A stretch of 64,000 nt of DNA from Dactylorhiza incarnata (lineage: Eukaryota > Streptophyta > Magnoliopsida > Asparagales > Orchidaceae), in the NCBI GenBank assembly GCA_033032865.1, contig JAWHQI010000009.1, positions 10,496,001 through 10,560,000 on the forward strand, given 5' to 3'. The notes below the pieces were generated by a model. It was not told where the DNA came from. It saw nothing but the letters and a program-made list of their open reading frames with translations, and searched no databases. Positions 1-11,045 of the stretch are shown in pieces. The first letter of the stretch is position 1, and each line of letters starts with the position of its first letter. Position numbers and translations under genes: made by a program.

Positions 1-132
1 CTGTTTATATAATTCTCACACAGCTTACACCTATATATAATACTATTTTAATTCCGCTATAAAAACTAAGGAAAAGTTTTAATACTCTATTCACCCCCCC
101 CCCCCCCCCCTCTAGAGTAACTTAAGATCTAA
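1..132. other. Left-edge noncoding sequence with C17 tract
   Basis: This stretch is AT-rich and noncoding, with a run of 17 C at 94-110 followed by ctctagag. A sequence of the form tattcacccccc near a copia (Sirevirus-type) LTR end is familiar from plants, so this may be an old LTR end whose primer site was lost before the reading frame that opens at 133. That reading is inference. No LTR partner is visible in the window, and the sequence does not match the end of the copia LTR at 50135-51753. Confidence 0.3.
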
Positions 133-1110
133 CCTCCACTTTCAGTATCTATTTTAGATGAATTTGAATTTACTTCTGATGATTTCAAAACTTGTTTTAA
201 AGATTTCTACATTGATCATCTTAGGGTAGAAAAAGAACTAGACACTGCTAGGACTGAATTAGAAAACCTCAATAATGATGAAATCTACATAAGGAATCAG
301 AATCTAACAAATGAAATCAAGAATAAACAGTTAAAACTAATTGAACTCGGGAAAGAGAACATACAATTAAAAGAAGAGCTAGAAAAGGCAAAGGCCTTTG
401 AGGACTCACTCAATGGGAGGAGTCAGAAGCTCAAGGATATCACAGAAAATCTCTCTGTGAGATTTAATCACTTAGGATTAGGAGCAGAGCCCTCCACCAA
501 CACTGAAGCACCTAGGAAACCTGCCTGGAAAAATCCAGTCTCATTTGTTAGACCTAGTGAATATCAACCAAGTGAGAAGAGTGTATCATTCAAGAAGAAG
601 AAGCCAATTAATCTTAAAAAGATTGATGTGGCAGAAGAGTACAGGTTTTTGGTTGACATAGTAGGGAAGGCTCTGCTATGTAAAATTTCAGCCCCTGATG
701 TTATCCCCAGGCAGCAGTTGCAGATTATGGGAATGCTAGATCTGCAGAAGAAGATTAACTGAGGGAGGAGCCTCCTAAAGCTGATTGCTCACAAGTACTC
801 CAACAAAGAGAATGCATTCATGAGAATCATGAGTGAAGTACTGCTTCACCACTATCCTAGTGTGTGTAAGTCTAAAGGAGTGCATTTTCCTCCTGGGAAG
901 AGGATCAATATTGGTATATTCTCTAAGTGGACCAGGCAAATAGTAAAGCATGGTCAAGCTCCAATTTCTCCTCCTCCATCTCCTCCTCATCAAGATCCAA
1001 AAAGGCACACACCAGACCCTCCAAGGGATGCAATCCCTCCTGCTCTCTCTCCAGCTCCACTGGATAATGTTCTAGATACTCATCAATATGATACTACATC
1101 CCAACATTCA
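133..1110 (+). pseudogene. Retroelement env-like/accessory ORF, 5' part, cut by E1
   Basis: A single reading frame is open from 133 to 1110 except for one in-frame TGA at 760-762, probably a CGA-to-TGA change. No convincing ATG is visible, so the real start is upstream or lost. The first about 105 codons are charged and heptad-like (many E, K and L, no P), which suggests a coiled coil. The middle is a compact domain with an IVGKALLCK-type stretch, and after the TGA come an FPPGKRINIGIFSKW stretch and a Pro-rich tail. I recall similar proteins as accessory or env-like ORFs downstream of pol in plant copia (Sirevirus) elements, but this is recognition by style, not a search. At 1111 the frame runs into the E1 LTR. 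It continues in the same frame at 14238-14291 on the other side of E1, which shows it was open when E1 inserted. Confidence 0.5.
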
Positions 1111-1701
1111 TGATGGTTTATGTTTAGTTTTGCGTGTTTTGCTTTTTGTTGTAACAAATTTTTGCTATGTTATAACAACCAAAGATTTGTTGCAACAAAT
1201 TTTTAAGAGTTTAAAATGTTTTTGCTTTTGGGTTTAAGTAAATTATCCGAACCAAAATCGATAAAGGCAAGTGTACCTTATCGAAAGTAGTATAGGATAT
1301 TTCTTTTTGAAATATCAAGGTCGTATTTTCCAGATCGTATCGATTATTTCTACTTCTTAGTTATTTTATCGGAAAAAAGGTTTTGATTTGCTTTTTATAC
1401 TTTTATAGAAATGATAATGACAAAAATCAGGGTTGGCGTGCGTTTAGCGATATTTGTAAGAAAAGCAAGAGAGGAAGAAAACGCAAATTTGGAAAATAGT
1501 TTTGCTTAGGTTTTGTTTTTGTTTTTTGAGATTTTTAAGGCGATGACGATAACTATTTAACGATTGAGCGGTTATGAGTGGTTAGCAGAAACAAGCAAAA
1601 ATGATTATAAGAAAGAAAGAAATAAAAGTGCTCACTAAATTGAAAACACACGCACTCTACGGAATTGAAATGACGGAATTAAAAGACAAAAATTAAAGGA
1701 A

Positions 1702-1905
1702 TGCAGTCTCTACCCAAATGGGTAGAGGGGAAGTAAATGCGTGAGCAAGTTCTACCCAAACGGGTAGACGGGAAATAAATGCGTGAGCGAGTTCTATCCA
1801 AACGGGTAGACAGGAAATAAATGCGTGAGCGAGTTCTATCCAAACGGATAGACGAGAAATAAATGCGTGAGCGAGTTTTATCCAAACAGATAGACGGGAA
1901 ATAAA
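1702..1905 (-). repeat. Five hairpin-containing repeats in E1 3' LTR
   Basis: Five units of about 42 bp each contain an inverted repeat of the form CTACCC-aaac-GGGTAG, followed by gacgggaaataaatgcgtgagcg-like sequence. Some units read CTATCC-aaac-GGATAG instead, so both arms have changed together. The right LTR has the same five units at 12197-12391. Confidence 0.8.
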
Positions 1906-2750
1906 TGTGTGACGGTAATAAAAGCTATGTTATTGAATTGAAAGCTAAATTAAACTAAACTAAAAACAACCTCTTTTCATTTTTTAAAGCTTTTTCACAC
2001 ACACACACTAATAAAAACAATAATTATATATGTATATATGTAATAAACTAACTTAAAAGAAAAAGGTGAAATGTAAAATAAGAAAAGAGAAAAATTAATC
2101 TACCCTCATACACTCACACACACTAATATGAAATCAACTAAAATTAAAAGAAAGATACAAATAAGTAAACTACTCTCATACACACACACCCAAATTAAAA
2201 AGGAAATCTAATTAAAAAAATAACAATTAAAACTAACACTTATACACTCACACACACTAACAAAAGAAGAAACTTAACTAAATAAAAACAAAAACAATTA
2301 AACTAAAGGAAGAACAATAAGAACTTTCATATTTATATATATATGTGTGAAGAGGTTACAACTTTTACAAAAAAGCTTAAATTGGAGGAGAGAGCCCAAA
2401 CAAGGGCTTGGAAAACACATAAACAAGCTCACAAAACACTTTAAAAAAAGCACTCACAAACACTCAAATACTCACAAGACCAAACTTATTTAGGTTCTAA
2501 ACAATGAACCTTTTAAAATAAGAAAAGCATCCCTTATTTATAGGCAAAAAAGGGGGCTGCCTTTAGCAAAAAAAAGGGTGAGCTGTGCAGGAAGAGCAGC
2601 TGGAGAAGCAGCTGGCGCGGTTCTAGAAGCAGGGGTGCGGTTCTAGAAGCAGGGGTGCGGTTCTAGAAGGCTGGGTGCGTGACTGCTGGCGGCCTGGGGT
2701 GCGGATAGCGGGCTGGGCTGCAGATAGCTGGATTTAATCCAGCAAAACGT

Positions 2751-2823
2751 GCGCTGGCCTGGATTCGAACCCAGGGCGGTTGCGTGGTTAGCTAAGTCCA
2801 GAACCAATGAGCCAAGTGGCTCC
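2751..2823 (-). other. tRNA-like module 1 in E1 3' LTR
   Basis: On the minus strand this reads GGAGCCACTTGGCTCATTGG at the start and has GGGTTCGAATCC about 45 bases later. These resemble the A box and B box of a Pol III tRNA promoter, and the spacing is tRNA-like. The end does not form a clean acceptor stem and there is no sign of a functional tRNA gene. A tRNA-derived (SINE-like) origin is inference. The counterpart in the other LTR is 13217-13289. Confidence 0.5.
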
Positions 2824-2932
2824 ATCTACAAAGTACAGGGGTATATTAAATATATTATGTTAGCATCATAATTTATAAAAGACAAAAAGAAGTGTGGAAT
2901 CGCGCAGACAGAATTAAATCCCAATAAATAGA

Positions 2933-3003
2933 CAGCGCTAGGTTTCGAAACCGGTACAGCAGCACGGCAAGCCAAGACAGAACCAAGGAGCCAAGCGGCT
3001 CCT
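2933..3003 (-). other. tRNA-like module 2 in E1 3' LTR
   Basis: This second module again starts GGAGCCGCTTGGCTCCTTGG on the minus strand. In this copy the B-box-like part is GGTTTCGAAACC; in the right LTR (13399-13467) it is GGGTTCGAAACC, which fits the B-box consensus better. The two modules are about 180 bp apart in the same orientation, with an AT-rich spacer. Confidence 0.45.
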
Positions 3004-3760
3004 ACAACATACAAAGAGAAATAAATATATTTATTATGCTCAGCACATATATTTTTATTTTTATTTTTATTTTAATTTTCTTTTAATTTACATAGTTATT
3101 TATATGTTTATATTTAATATATATATACTATTATTATTTACATTTTATATACTATACATATATATTTATACATATACATATATTATACATATCTGTATTT
3201 TATTATATTTATAATATATTTATTATTCATTATTATTATCATGTTATTAATATACTATACTACTATATTATTATATATATATTTTCATCCTATTTATCTA
3301 TCATGCATATTATTTTTATATTATTTATATCATTATTACTATTTTTCAATTATATTTACATATAAATATATGCTTATTTATTATACTTATTATTTACATA
3401 TATATTTCTACTTATATATTATTTTTATTTATTATACTTACATATATACTATTTTTACTTATATATTTATATATTATTTTTATTTATTAGTTATGATTTT
3501 ATTTATTTAGTTATTTATATATATGTACATAGAAATAAGTAATTTCAAAACTTTATACTTAGATATGTTTACAAAGAATATTTTTACATATTTTTCAATA
3601 TTATTTCGTGCTTAAATAGCTCCTTTTTCATATTGATATATATTTATATACATCAGATAAAACAAGTCATTTTATTTAATATTATACATGAAATATGTAT
3701 AATATTACCTAAAACTATGCTCAACACTATACTAAAATACATGTATTCTACTATTCATCA

Positions 3761-5707
3761 AATGCCCCCATACTTAAGCTTTTGCTATTCCAGAGAAAAA
3801 GTAAGGGATACCTATAAGACGTTTAATAAAATTTCAAATTTACTAAAGTTTTATTTAATCAAAAGTAAGATCAAAATAAATTTAGGAGATTTAAAGAGGT
3901 AAGTCCTAAATTATGAAAATGATTTAAAAAGAGCGAAAAAGTTTTAGTTATAAAACTTCAAAAGTTCGCTAAATGGCATCTTATATTGTAATTATTAGCA
4001 CCTTTAATTAGAACGGAATTATAAAAACTCTTAACTTTTTAAGGAAAATTTTTAAGAATAAATAAAACCTACTAATTATGCTCTCGTAAACTTTTTAAAT
4101 TAAAATCTAGCTTACAATTTCATTGGCTAAAGGGTAGGGGAAAAAGGGGTAGCCTTGGCAGGAAGAAGAGTGCTTGGATTAGGTGTGATGAATGGTTATC
4201 CTCTCACCCCATCTTTTGGTTTGGTTTTACTTTGACTCCCAGCGTTTGGTTTACGAGGGATAATTGAAACTTTTAACTTTAACCCAATGCCCGTGTTTAC
4301 GGAATTTTTTATTCCCATTGACACAGGATTTCTTTTAACAATATTGGGTGCCTGCGTTTATGGAATCTTTTTATTCCCATTGACACAAGATTTCTTTTAA
4401 ACTCCTTCTAATTTTTTATTGCCAAGCTAAATACAAGGGGGTTTCAAAGGAAAATCTAGAATAATAAAAAAAGGTATTTGAGAGCAAAATTTAGTAGATT
4501 AAAAACATTCCTAAAGTTTCACAAGTTTCGAAGTAAGAATAATTAAATCTAAAGATGGTTTGCCAATATAATACAAAAAGAAACTTTTTAGGGTAAACTC
4601 GAAGTAGTGCTAAAAGGTTTTTTCTCGATTTAAACTAAAATCACAAGATGATGTTTACTACTAAAATTCCTAGATTTAATTTTTCAAACTATGATAAAAA
4701 TAAAAATGATTTAGTAAATCAAAAATAATGAAAAACGCTTAAAGATAAAACTAACCTAGCCTTGGAAATAACAAAAAGCTAGGTAGGGGATTTTATTTTA
4801 TTTAGGGATTTTTTGATATATAATAAATTTTTTTGTTTTGTTTTTAAGATATGATATGTATTTTTTTTGGATTTTTGATTTTCTTTATAACAAAATACAT
4901 ATATAAATACTACAAAATATTTTTGGTTTTTTTTCTAAATTTTTTTTCATCATATATATATTCATTTTTAATTTTGTAAAAGATATGCACATATAAAAAA
5001 GAGGAAAAGAAAGAGAAAAGGAAATAAAACATTTATAATAATTTTTTGGTGAAAATTTTTCTAAGTTATTTTATAATTTTTTTGGGTTTTCTAATTTGTT
5101 ACCTATTTACATATTAAAAGATTTTTACAAAAAGAAGAGAGAAAACTAAAAAAAGGAACAAATTTGTTGCAACAAATTTTGTTATGTTGTAACAAATTAT
5201 TAATTTTTATTTTTTGGTTTTTTCTATATATAAAAAAAGGACAAAAATAATTACAAAAGAGAAAAAACACCCCCATACTTAAAAGTCAACATTGTCCCCA
5301 ATGTTGAACTTAAGTATCAGGAACAAAAAGTTATATACAAAAGCATAAAGAAGAAAATTAAAATGCAAGAAAGGAAATTGCAGGGGGGGGAAAAGCACGT
5401 ACCTGATTTGGAGACGGGGTGACCGGATTAATACCTGCAAAAAGATGTTATAACAAAATAGTAAAGGTTATTTACAAAGTGGGGGGGGGGGGTTAAAAAA
5501 TGAGATTTATGATATATATATACAAATTTTAAGAACTAAAAAAAAGAAAAACGAAAAAAGAAAAAAGAAAAAAGAGAAAAGCTTAAGAAAATACATATAC
5601 GAAATTTTTTGTTTGTTTTTGGGTTTTTCTAAATTACAAATAGAATGAAATAAAAAATTTAGAAAAACTCTACTTCGCGGTGCTCTAATTCGCGGGCGAT
5701 CAAAACT
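3761..5707 (-). other. E1 3' noncoding region with polypurine tract
   Basis: About 1.95 kb of AT-rich sequence lies between integrase and the 3' LTR. On the minus strand the LTR is preceded by AAGTATGGGGGCATT (3761-3775), the likely plus-strand primer. A second, internal copy of that motif (AAGTATGGGGGTG, around 5267-5281) follows an inverted repeat AACATTG-ggga-CAATGTT (5287-5306). No env-like reading frame is left. A G10 run lies near 5480. The reading frame at 3633-3902 has no recognisable features. Confidence 0.7.
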
Positions 5708-6961
5708 CTACTTCGCGGGCGATATAGTGGGTGGTAAGCTTAATTCTATACCCACTTGATCGCCCGCGAAGTAGAGTTTTATTCGATGACCATTGACTTT
5801 TAACTCGCCTTTTTCGGGGTGAGAGATAAGAACGGTCCCGTATGGCCAAACCTCTTTCACTTGAAAGGGGCCGGACCATCGGGATTTAAGCTTACCCGGA
5901 AAAAGACGAAGGCGTGAATTAAAAAGGAGGACTAGATCGCCCGTCGCAAATGTTTTTGGAAATTTAATTTTGCGATCGTGATAGAATTTAGAGCGCTCTT
6001 TATAGAATTTATTGCTCTCGTAAGCGTTCGCACGCCATTCATCAAGTTCGTTTAATTGAAATTTCTGACTTTCGGCGGCTAAATTTTGATCGAGATTTAA
6101 AAGCTTTAACGCCCAAAAAGCGCGGTGCTCTAATTCTACGGGCAGGTGGAACGCCTTGCCGTAGACTAATCGATAAGGCGTACAACCGATTGCGGTCTTG
6201 TATGCCATACGATATGCCCACAGCGCGTCGTCTAATTTATTCACCCAATCCCTCCTATTTGTTGAAACGATTTTTTCTAATATGCGTTTAATTTCTCGAT
6301 TTACTGCCTCCACTTGGCCGCTCATTTGGGGGTGATAGGTGGTGGCGAGCTTATGCGTGATGCCATATTTAGATAAAGTTTTTTCTAACTGGGCGTTGCA
6401 GAAGTGCGTACCCCTATCACTAACTATCGCGCGGGGCGCGCCGAAGCGAGAAAATAATTTTTTAAGAAATTTGACGACGACTCTCGCATCGTTGGAGGGG
6501 AGAGCTTGTGCTTCCGCCCATCTCGATACGTAGTCGACCGCCACTAAAATGTAGTGATTTGTAAATGAAGGAGGTAGGGGGCCTACGAAGTCAATGCCCC
6601 ATAAATCGAAAATTTCGCATTCTAAGTAAAACTTTTGGGGCTTCTCGTCGCGACGAGAGATGTTACCCGACCGTTGATAGCTATCGCACACGTTCACAAA
6701 AGCGTGAGCGTCTTTAAAGAGAGCGGGCCAATAAAAGCCCGCCTCCAGCGCCTTTTGCGCGGTCCGGTTAGCTTGATAATGCCCCCCGGCCGGCCCCTCG
6801 TGGCAGTGCCGCAATATTTGCGCACCCTCCTCGCTCGAAACGCATCTCCGCACGACTTGGTCTGTGCAGACGCGAAATAGGAAAGGGTCCTCCCAAAAGT
6901 AGTTTTTCAAATCAGAAAAGAATTTCTTCTTTTGCTGTTTTGAAAAGTCTTTCGGAAGCAC
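5708..6961 (-). pseudogene. E1 integrase (Athila type), HHCC finger damaged
   Basis: The 417-codon frame covers the integrase end of the polyprotein, which inserts the cDNA into the genome. The N-terminal zinc-binding region has the two His (around residues 74 and 81), but the Cys pair reads CDSY where the family has CxxC, so one zinc ligand is a Tyr. The catalytic core is present: Asp in WGIDFVG, Asp in IVSDRGTHF, and Glu in [16 protein letters not shown]. The C-terminal part has the [14 protein letters not shown] and [16 protein letters not shown] stretches usual for Athila integrases. It starts at an internal Met after a stop, so it is a fragment of the original gag-pol rather than a gene with its own start. 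Without the Cys ligand it is probably inactive, which is inference. Confidence 0.88.
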
Positions 6962-7623
6962 CCGCGCAACTAAATAGTTGGCGTAGTCCGCGAACCAAGG
7001 TGTGGAAGATGTTTTTAAATTATTTAAAGTTAAAAGACGCTCCTCGGGAAAGCGATCATCGATTTCCAGCTCGACGAGCGCTTCCGTTATCGGGCGTTCT
7101 AAACGAGAGAGGTGGTCGGCCGCTAAATTTTTGGACCCTTTCTTATCCCGGATCTCTAAATCAAATTCTTGTAATAGGAGGATCCATCGAAGAAGGCGGG
7201 GCTTAGCATCTATTTTATCTAATAAATATTTTAGGGCGGAGTGGTCGGTAAATACTATAATTTTTGAAAGCGTGACGTAGGGCCTAAACTTATCGATGGC
7301 GAAGACGACGGCAAGGAGTTCCTTTCCGTGGTCGTGTAATTAGCCTGTGCGGCCGCGAGCGTGCGGGATGCATAATAGATATGATGAAAATATTTATTTA
7401 CGCGTTGGCCTAATACGGCCCCTACCGCTATATCGCTCGCGCCGCATATAATCTCAAACGGAAGGGTCCAATTGGGCGCCACCAGAATGGGAGAATGGAT
7501 AAGTTTTTCTTTTATAATTTTAAATGCCTCTACGCACGCGTCATCAAAAATAAATGGAGATTCCTTCTCCAGGAGGTGGGTTAGCGGTTTTGTTATTTTA
7601 GAAAAAATTTGAATGAACCGCCT
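6962..7623 (-). pseudogene. E1 RNase H region, frameshifted
   Basis: Pieces of the RNase H domain occur on the minus strand in different frames. One is 7255-7482, with the [25 protein letters not shown] stretch and [17 protein letters not shown]; it shifts frame right after TTTE. Another lies further down (about 7050-7250), with the [11 protein letters not shown] and [10 protein letters not shown] type motifs. The usual catalytic Asp in CDASD reads GASD here. Stops and frameshifts mean it cannot make an active enzyme. Confidence 0.75.
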
Positions 7624-8505
7624 CTAAAAACCCGCGTGGCCAAGAAAACTACGAATAGATTTTATATTTGAGGGCGCGGGAAGTTTTTCGATTATTTTGA
7701 CCTTGGCCTTGTCGACCTCCATCCCTCTTGCGGAAATTTTGTGTCCGAGAACTAAGCCTTCTCGAACCATAAAATTACACTTCTCCCAGTTTAAAACCAG
7801 GTTCATGTCTTCGCATCGTTGGAGGACTCGATCTAAATTTTTTAAACAGTTTTGGAAGGAGCTTCCAAAGACCGAGAAGTCATCCATAAAGACTTCCATA
7901 ATATCCTCTACGAGCTCTCCAAAGATCGCCATCATACATCGTTGGAATGTAGCGGGCGCATTGCAGAGGCCGAACGGCATCCTTCGGTATGCGAAGGTGC
8001 CGAAGGGGCACGTAAAGGTTGTTTTCTCCTGGTCTTCGGGGGAGATAGGAATTTATAAAAAACCCGATAGACCATCGAGAAAACAATAATATGGATGACC
8101 CGAAAGTCGCTCCAGAATTTGATCGATAAACGACAACGGAAAATGGTCTTTTCAGGTGGCATCATTTAATTTTTGATAATCGATGCACACCCGCCAACCC
8201 GTAACAGTACGGGTTGGGATTAATTCATTATTTTGATTTGCCACTACAGTTAGACCGCCCTTTTTTGGCACGACATGAATGGGACTAACCCACATGCTGT
8301 CGGATATAGGGTAGATAATCCCCACATCCAAGAGTTTTATTACTTCAGCCTTAACGACATCTCGCATATTCGGGTTAAGTCGTCGCTGAGGCTGGATGGT
8401 TTTGCGGGAATTATCTTCTAAAAAAATTTTATGCGTGCAAAAAGAGGGATTTATCCCCCTAATATCTGAAATTTGCCATTCAATTGCATGGCGATGCATG
8501 GACAA
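7624..8505 (-). pseudogene. E1 reverse transcriptase, frameshifted
   Basis: The RT domain copies the element RNA into cDNA. The N-terminal part (8152-8505) has RRLNPNMRDVVKAEV, YPISDSMWVSPIHVVPKKGG and [13 protein letters not shown]. Sequence between about 7980 and 8150 (the LDG-SG-Y region) is split over several frames. The C-terminal part (7624-7980) has [15 protein letters not shown] and the catalytic FMDDF motif. A 1-bp indel near 8490 also separates it from the gag-protease frame, with which it was almost certainly continuous. Confidence 0.85.
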
Positions 8506-11045
8506 ACTTTAACTAATTCGGAGGTTTCCGAATCTGTTAAAGAAGACGAAATAATAACCGGGAGTTTTAAGTCCGCGGCGAGAAAAGCGTATTTTAAATG
8601 GTCGGCGAGTGGCTTAAGCTCCAAGACCGTGGGTTCTTCGTAAGAAGTTGTAATTCGTAAACTTTTAGAATTAAAAGTCTCGAAAGGCGAATCTGGCGGT
8701 AATTCGTCCAAAGGGGCGAGGTTCGCCAGATCCGGATCGTCTAAAGTTAAAGCGGGTAATTCAGAAAGCGAAGAGCACTCATCCTCGAACGCGGATTCCA
8801 AGTGAAAGCAGGAATCATCGTTCGATAAAGAGTTTCGCATCGAAGGATTAATATGAAGGGTAACTTCGTCGTCTCCGACCCGAAGGAGGAGGCGACCATT
8901 ACTCACATCAATTAATGCTCGGGAGGTCGCGAGGAAAGGGCGACCGAGGATAATTGGTAACTCGGCATCCTCCTCGATGTCGAGGATGACGAAGTCTACC
9001 TGGAAGATAAACCTGTCAACCTTGACCAGAACGTCCTCCACTACCCCGATAGGATATTTTATCGATCGATCCGCGAGTTGGATGCTCATTTTCGTTGGGG
9101 TGGGAACACCCAAATCTAATTTTTTAAAGAGGGAGAAGGGCATTAAATTAATGCTCGCTCCCAGGTCCGCTAGGGCGTATTTTATTAATAGATTGCCAAA
9201 AAGGCACGGGATGGAAAACCTTCCCGGGTCATTTAGTATTGGCGGCAATTTATTAAGTAGGACCGCCGAGCATTCCGTATTTAATGAAACACGCGAAATA
9301 CCCTCGAGCTTCTTTTTATTAGAAAGGAGCTCCTTAAGGTATTTCGCATATTTCGGCATCTGAGAGAGTGCCTCGCAGAAGGGAACGTTAATTTGAATTT
9401 GTTTTAATATTCGTAAAATTTTTTGATAATGTTCGTCCTCCTTCTCCTTATTAATTTTTGCGGGGTAAGGAATTTGCAGGCTCGAAACACCCGACGCTAA
9501 TGTTTTTTCCTTATCTACTAAAATTGAAGATGAGGGTGGAGGGGTCGGAGGCGAAACAGTTACCTGACGCTCAACCCGCAATGGGGAGTCGACCTCCCTG
9601 CCGCTGCGAAGGGTAATGGCGTGGGCATTTTCATGCGGGTTCTGCTCTGAGTTTCCTGGCAATGCTCCAACTGGCCGCTCGAAGATCATTTTAGCGAGCT
9701 GTCCAACCTGCATTTCTAAATTTTTTAGCGATCCGGTTATATTCTGGATATTTGCCTCATTGGACGCTACGTATTTTATAAAAATCTCCTCGAGCGGAGT
9801 AGGTTTTGGAGGGGGAGGCGGAAAGCCCTGCTGAAATCGTTGGGGATATCCTTGCGGAAAGCCTTGCGGGATCGTAGGTGGAGGGCGTTGCGCGTTGTTA
9901 GGATTACTCCAGGAGAAGTTGGGGTGGCTCCTCCAACCCGGATTATAGTTATTACTATAAGGGTTGTTATTAGGATTGAAGGGCGCCCGCACTTGATTGC
10001 CAACGTACTCCACCGATTCCTCGATATTATTATTATTATTTAGATTATTATTATTATTATGAGTATTAAAATTATTATTAGGATTATTAAAATTATTATT
10101 ATTATTAGGATTATTAGCCCAAGTGGGAGTGGAGGAGGAAGCAGACATCTCCGCCACTTGCTTGCTTAGCCGCTCTACCTGCGAGGTTAAGTAAGTAGTG
10201 GCATCCACTTCAAAAAGACCAGCCGATTTATTAGGACGCGACCTTGGCACATTCCATTTGTACGCGTTTATGGCCATTTCTTCGATCAGAGTTTGAGCGG
10301 CCTCCGGGGTTTTGTTGTTTAACGTTCCCCCGGCGGCTGCGTCGATCATCTGTCGCGTTGAGAAATTCAAGCCGTTATAGAACGTTTGTACCTGTAGCCA
10401 AGTTGGTAGCGCGTGATGAGGACACCTACGCAGGCATTCCTTAAATCGCTCCCAAGTCTCGTAGAGAGACTCGGAATAGGAGGCTATATCTGTGCGTAAT
10501 TTAGCAGTTTTTGACGGAGGGAAATATTTAGTTAGAAAATTTTCTGTCAATTCGGCCCACGTGGTTATGGACCCTCTCGGAAGAGAAGTCAACCACGATT
10601 TAGCCTTTGTCCGCAGGGAAAAGGGAAATAAGAGCAAGCGAATGGCGTCATCGCTGATGCCATTAATCTTGAAGGTGTCGCAAATTTCTAAAAAATTTGA
10701 AAGGTGTTGGTTTGGGTCCTCATCTGGCAAACCGTCGAACTGAATCGACTGTTGTACCATTTGGATTATGCTGGATTTGATTTTGAAATTATTATTAGCT
10801 ACATCGGGGCGGGTTACGCTCGATCCTGTATCCTTTAAATTTGGCCTAGCATAATAGGCCATGGTCCGCTGTGGGGCTGCATTTAGATTAGGATCGCCCA
10901 TCACGCCTATATGTATATCGCCGATGGATTCTTCGGGATCTATTTGTAGATTTTGATTACGAGATCGGCGGCGCTCTAGAAGCGTGCACTCGATTTCGGG
11001 ATCAAAAGGTAAAGTTGGATTATCCGAAGATTCTCCTCGGGTCAT
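8451..11045 (-). CDS. E1 gag-protease polyprotein, long open frame
   Basis: This 864-codon frame starts at ATG 11045, about 500 bp after the primer site. Residues about 75-260 form an Athila-type gag: RTMAYYARP, LSNFLEICDTFK, LLLFPFSLRTKAKSWL, WERFKECLRRCPHH and MIDAAAGGTLNNKTPEAA. Residues about 310-350 are an Asn-rich tract encoded by AAT/ATT repeats, where many relatives have a CCHC zinc knuckle; no CCHC is visible here. Residues about 365-385 have NYNPGWRSHPNFSWSN, followed by a Pro/Gln-rich segment. The aspartic protease is around residues 610-740, with active-site DLGAS near 627 and ILGRPFLATSRALIDV. The frame leaves homology near its C-terminus because of a 1-bp indel just before RT. 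The frame is otherwise intact, but this copy has no working pol downstream. Confidence 0.9.
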   Translation of the reverse strand: MTRGESSDNPTLPFDPEIECTLLERRRSRNQNLQIDPEESIGDIHIGVMGDPNLNAAPQRTMAYYARPNLKDTGSSVTRPDVANNNFKIKSSIIQMVQQSIQFDGLPDEDPNQHLSNFLEICDTFKINGISDDAIRLLLFPFSLRTKAKSWLTSLPRGSITTWAELTENFLTKYFPPSKTAKLRTDIASYSESLYETWERFKECLRRCPHHALPTWLQVQTFYNGLNFSTRQMIDAAAGGTLNNKTPEAAQTLIEEMAINAYKWNVPRSRPNKSAGLFEVDATTYLTSQVERLSKQVAEMSASSSTPTWANNPNNNNNFNNPNNNFNTHNNNNNLNNNNNIEESVEYVGNQVRAPFNPNNNPYSNNYNPGWRSHPNFSWSNPNNAQRPPPTIPQGFPQGYPQRFQQGFPPPPPKPTPLEEIFIKYVASNEANIQNITGSLKNLEMQVGQLAKMIFERPVGALPGNSEQNPHENAHAITLRSGREVDSPLRVERQVTVSPPTPPPSSSILVDKEKTLASGVSSLQIPYPAKINKEKEDEHYQKILRILKQIQINVPFCEALSQMPKYAKYLKELLSNKKKLEGISRVSLNTECSAVLLNKLPPILNDPGRFSIPCLFGNLLIKYALADLGASINLMPFSLFKKLDLGVPTPTKMSIQLADRSIKYPIGVVEDVLVKVDRFIFQVDFVILDIEEDAELPIILGRPFLATSRALIDVSNGRLLLRVGDDEVTLHINPSMRNSLSNDDSCFHLESAFEDECSSLSELPALTLDDPDLANLAPLDELPPDSPFETFNSKSLRITTSYEEPTVLELKPLADHLKYAFLAADLKLPVIISSSLTDSETSELVKVCPCIAMQLNGKFQILGG

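Larger units (their letters stand above)
1111..3760 (-). repeat. E1 3' LTR
   Basis: This 2650-bp LTR is nearly collinear with 11573-14232. From upstream to downstream on the minus strand it holds a very TA-rich U3 (about 3030-3640), two tRNA-like modules (2751-3003), a TATA box (TATAAATA, minus, around 2535-2543), CACA-rich simple sequence (1990-2280), and five hairpin repeats (about 1702-1905). The long hydrophobic reading frame at 3241-3510 is a by-product of TA-rich sequence. Confidence 0.93.

Noticed and set aside
2751..3003. Functional tRNA genes
   Set aside because: A and B boxes are recognisable but no complete cloverleaf with acceptor stem is visible, and the modules repeat within LTRs.
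3241..3510. Hydrophobic membrane-like ORF (also 13658-13981)
   Set aside because: It is read from TA-rich simple sequence and lies in both LTRs of E1; residues are almost only I, Y, L, F and T.
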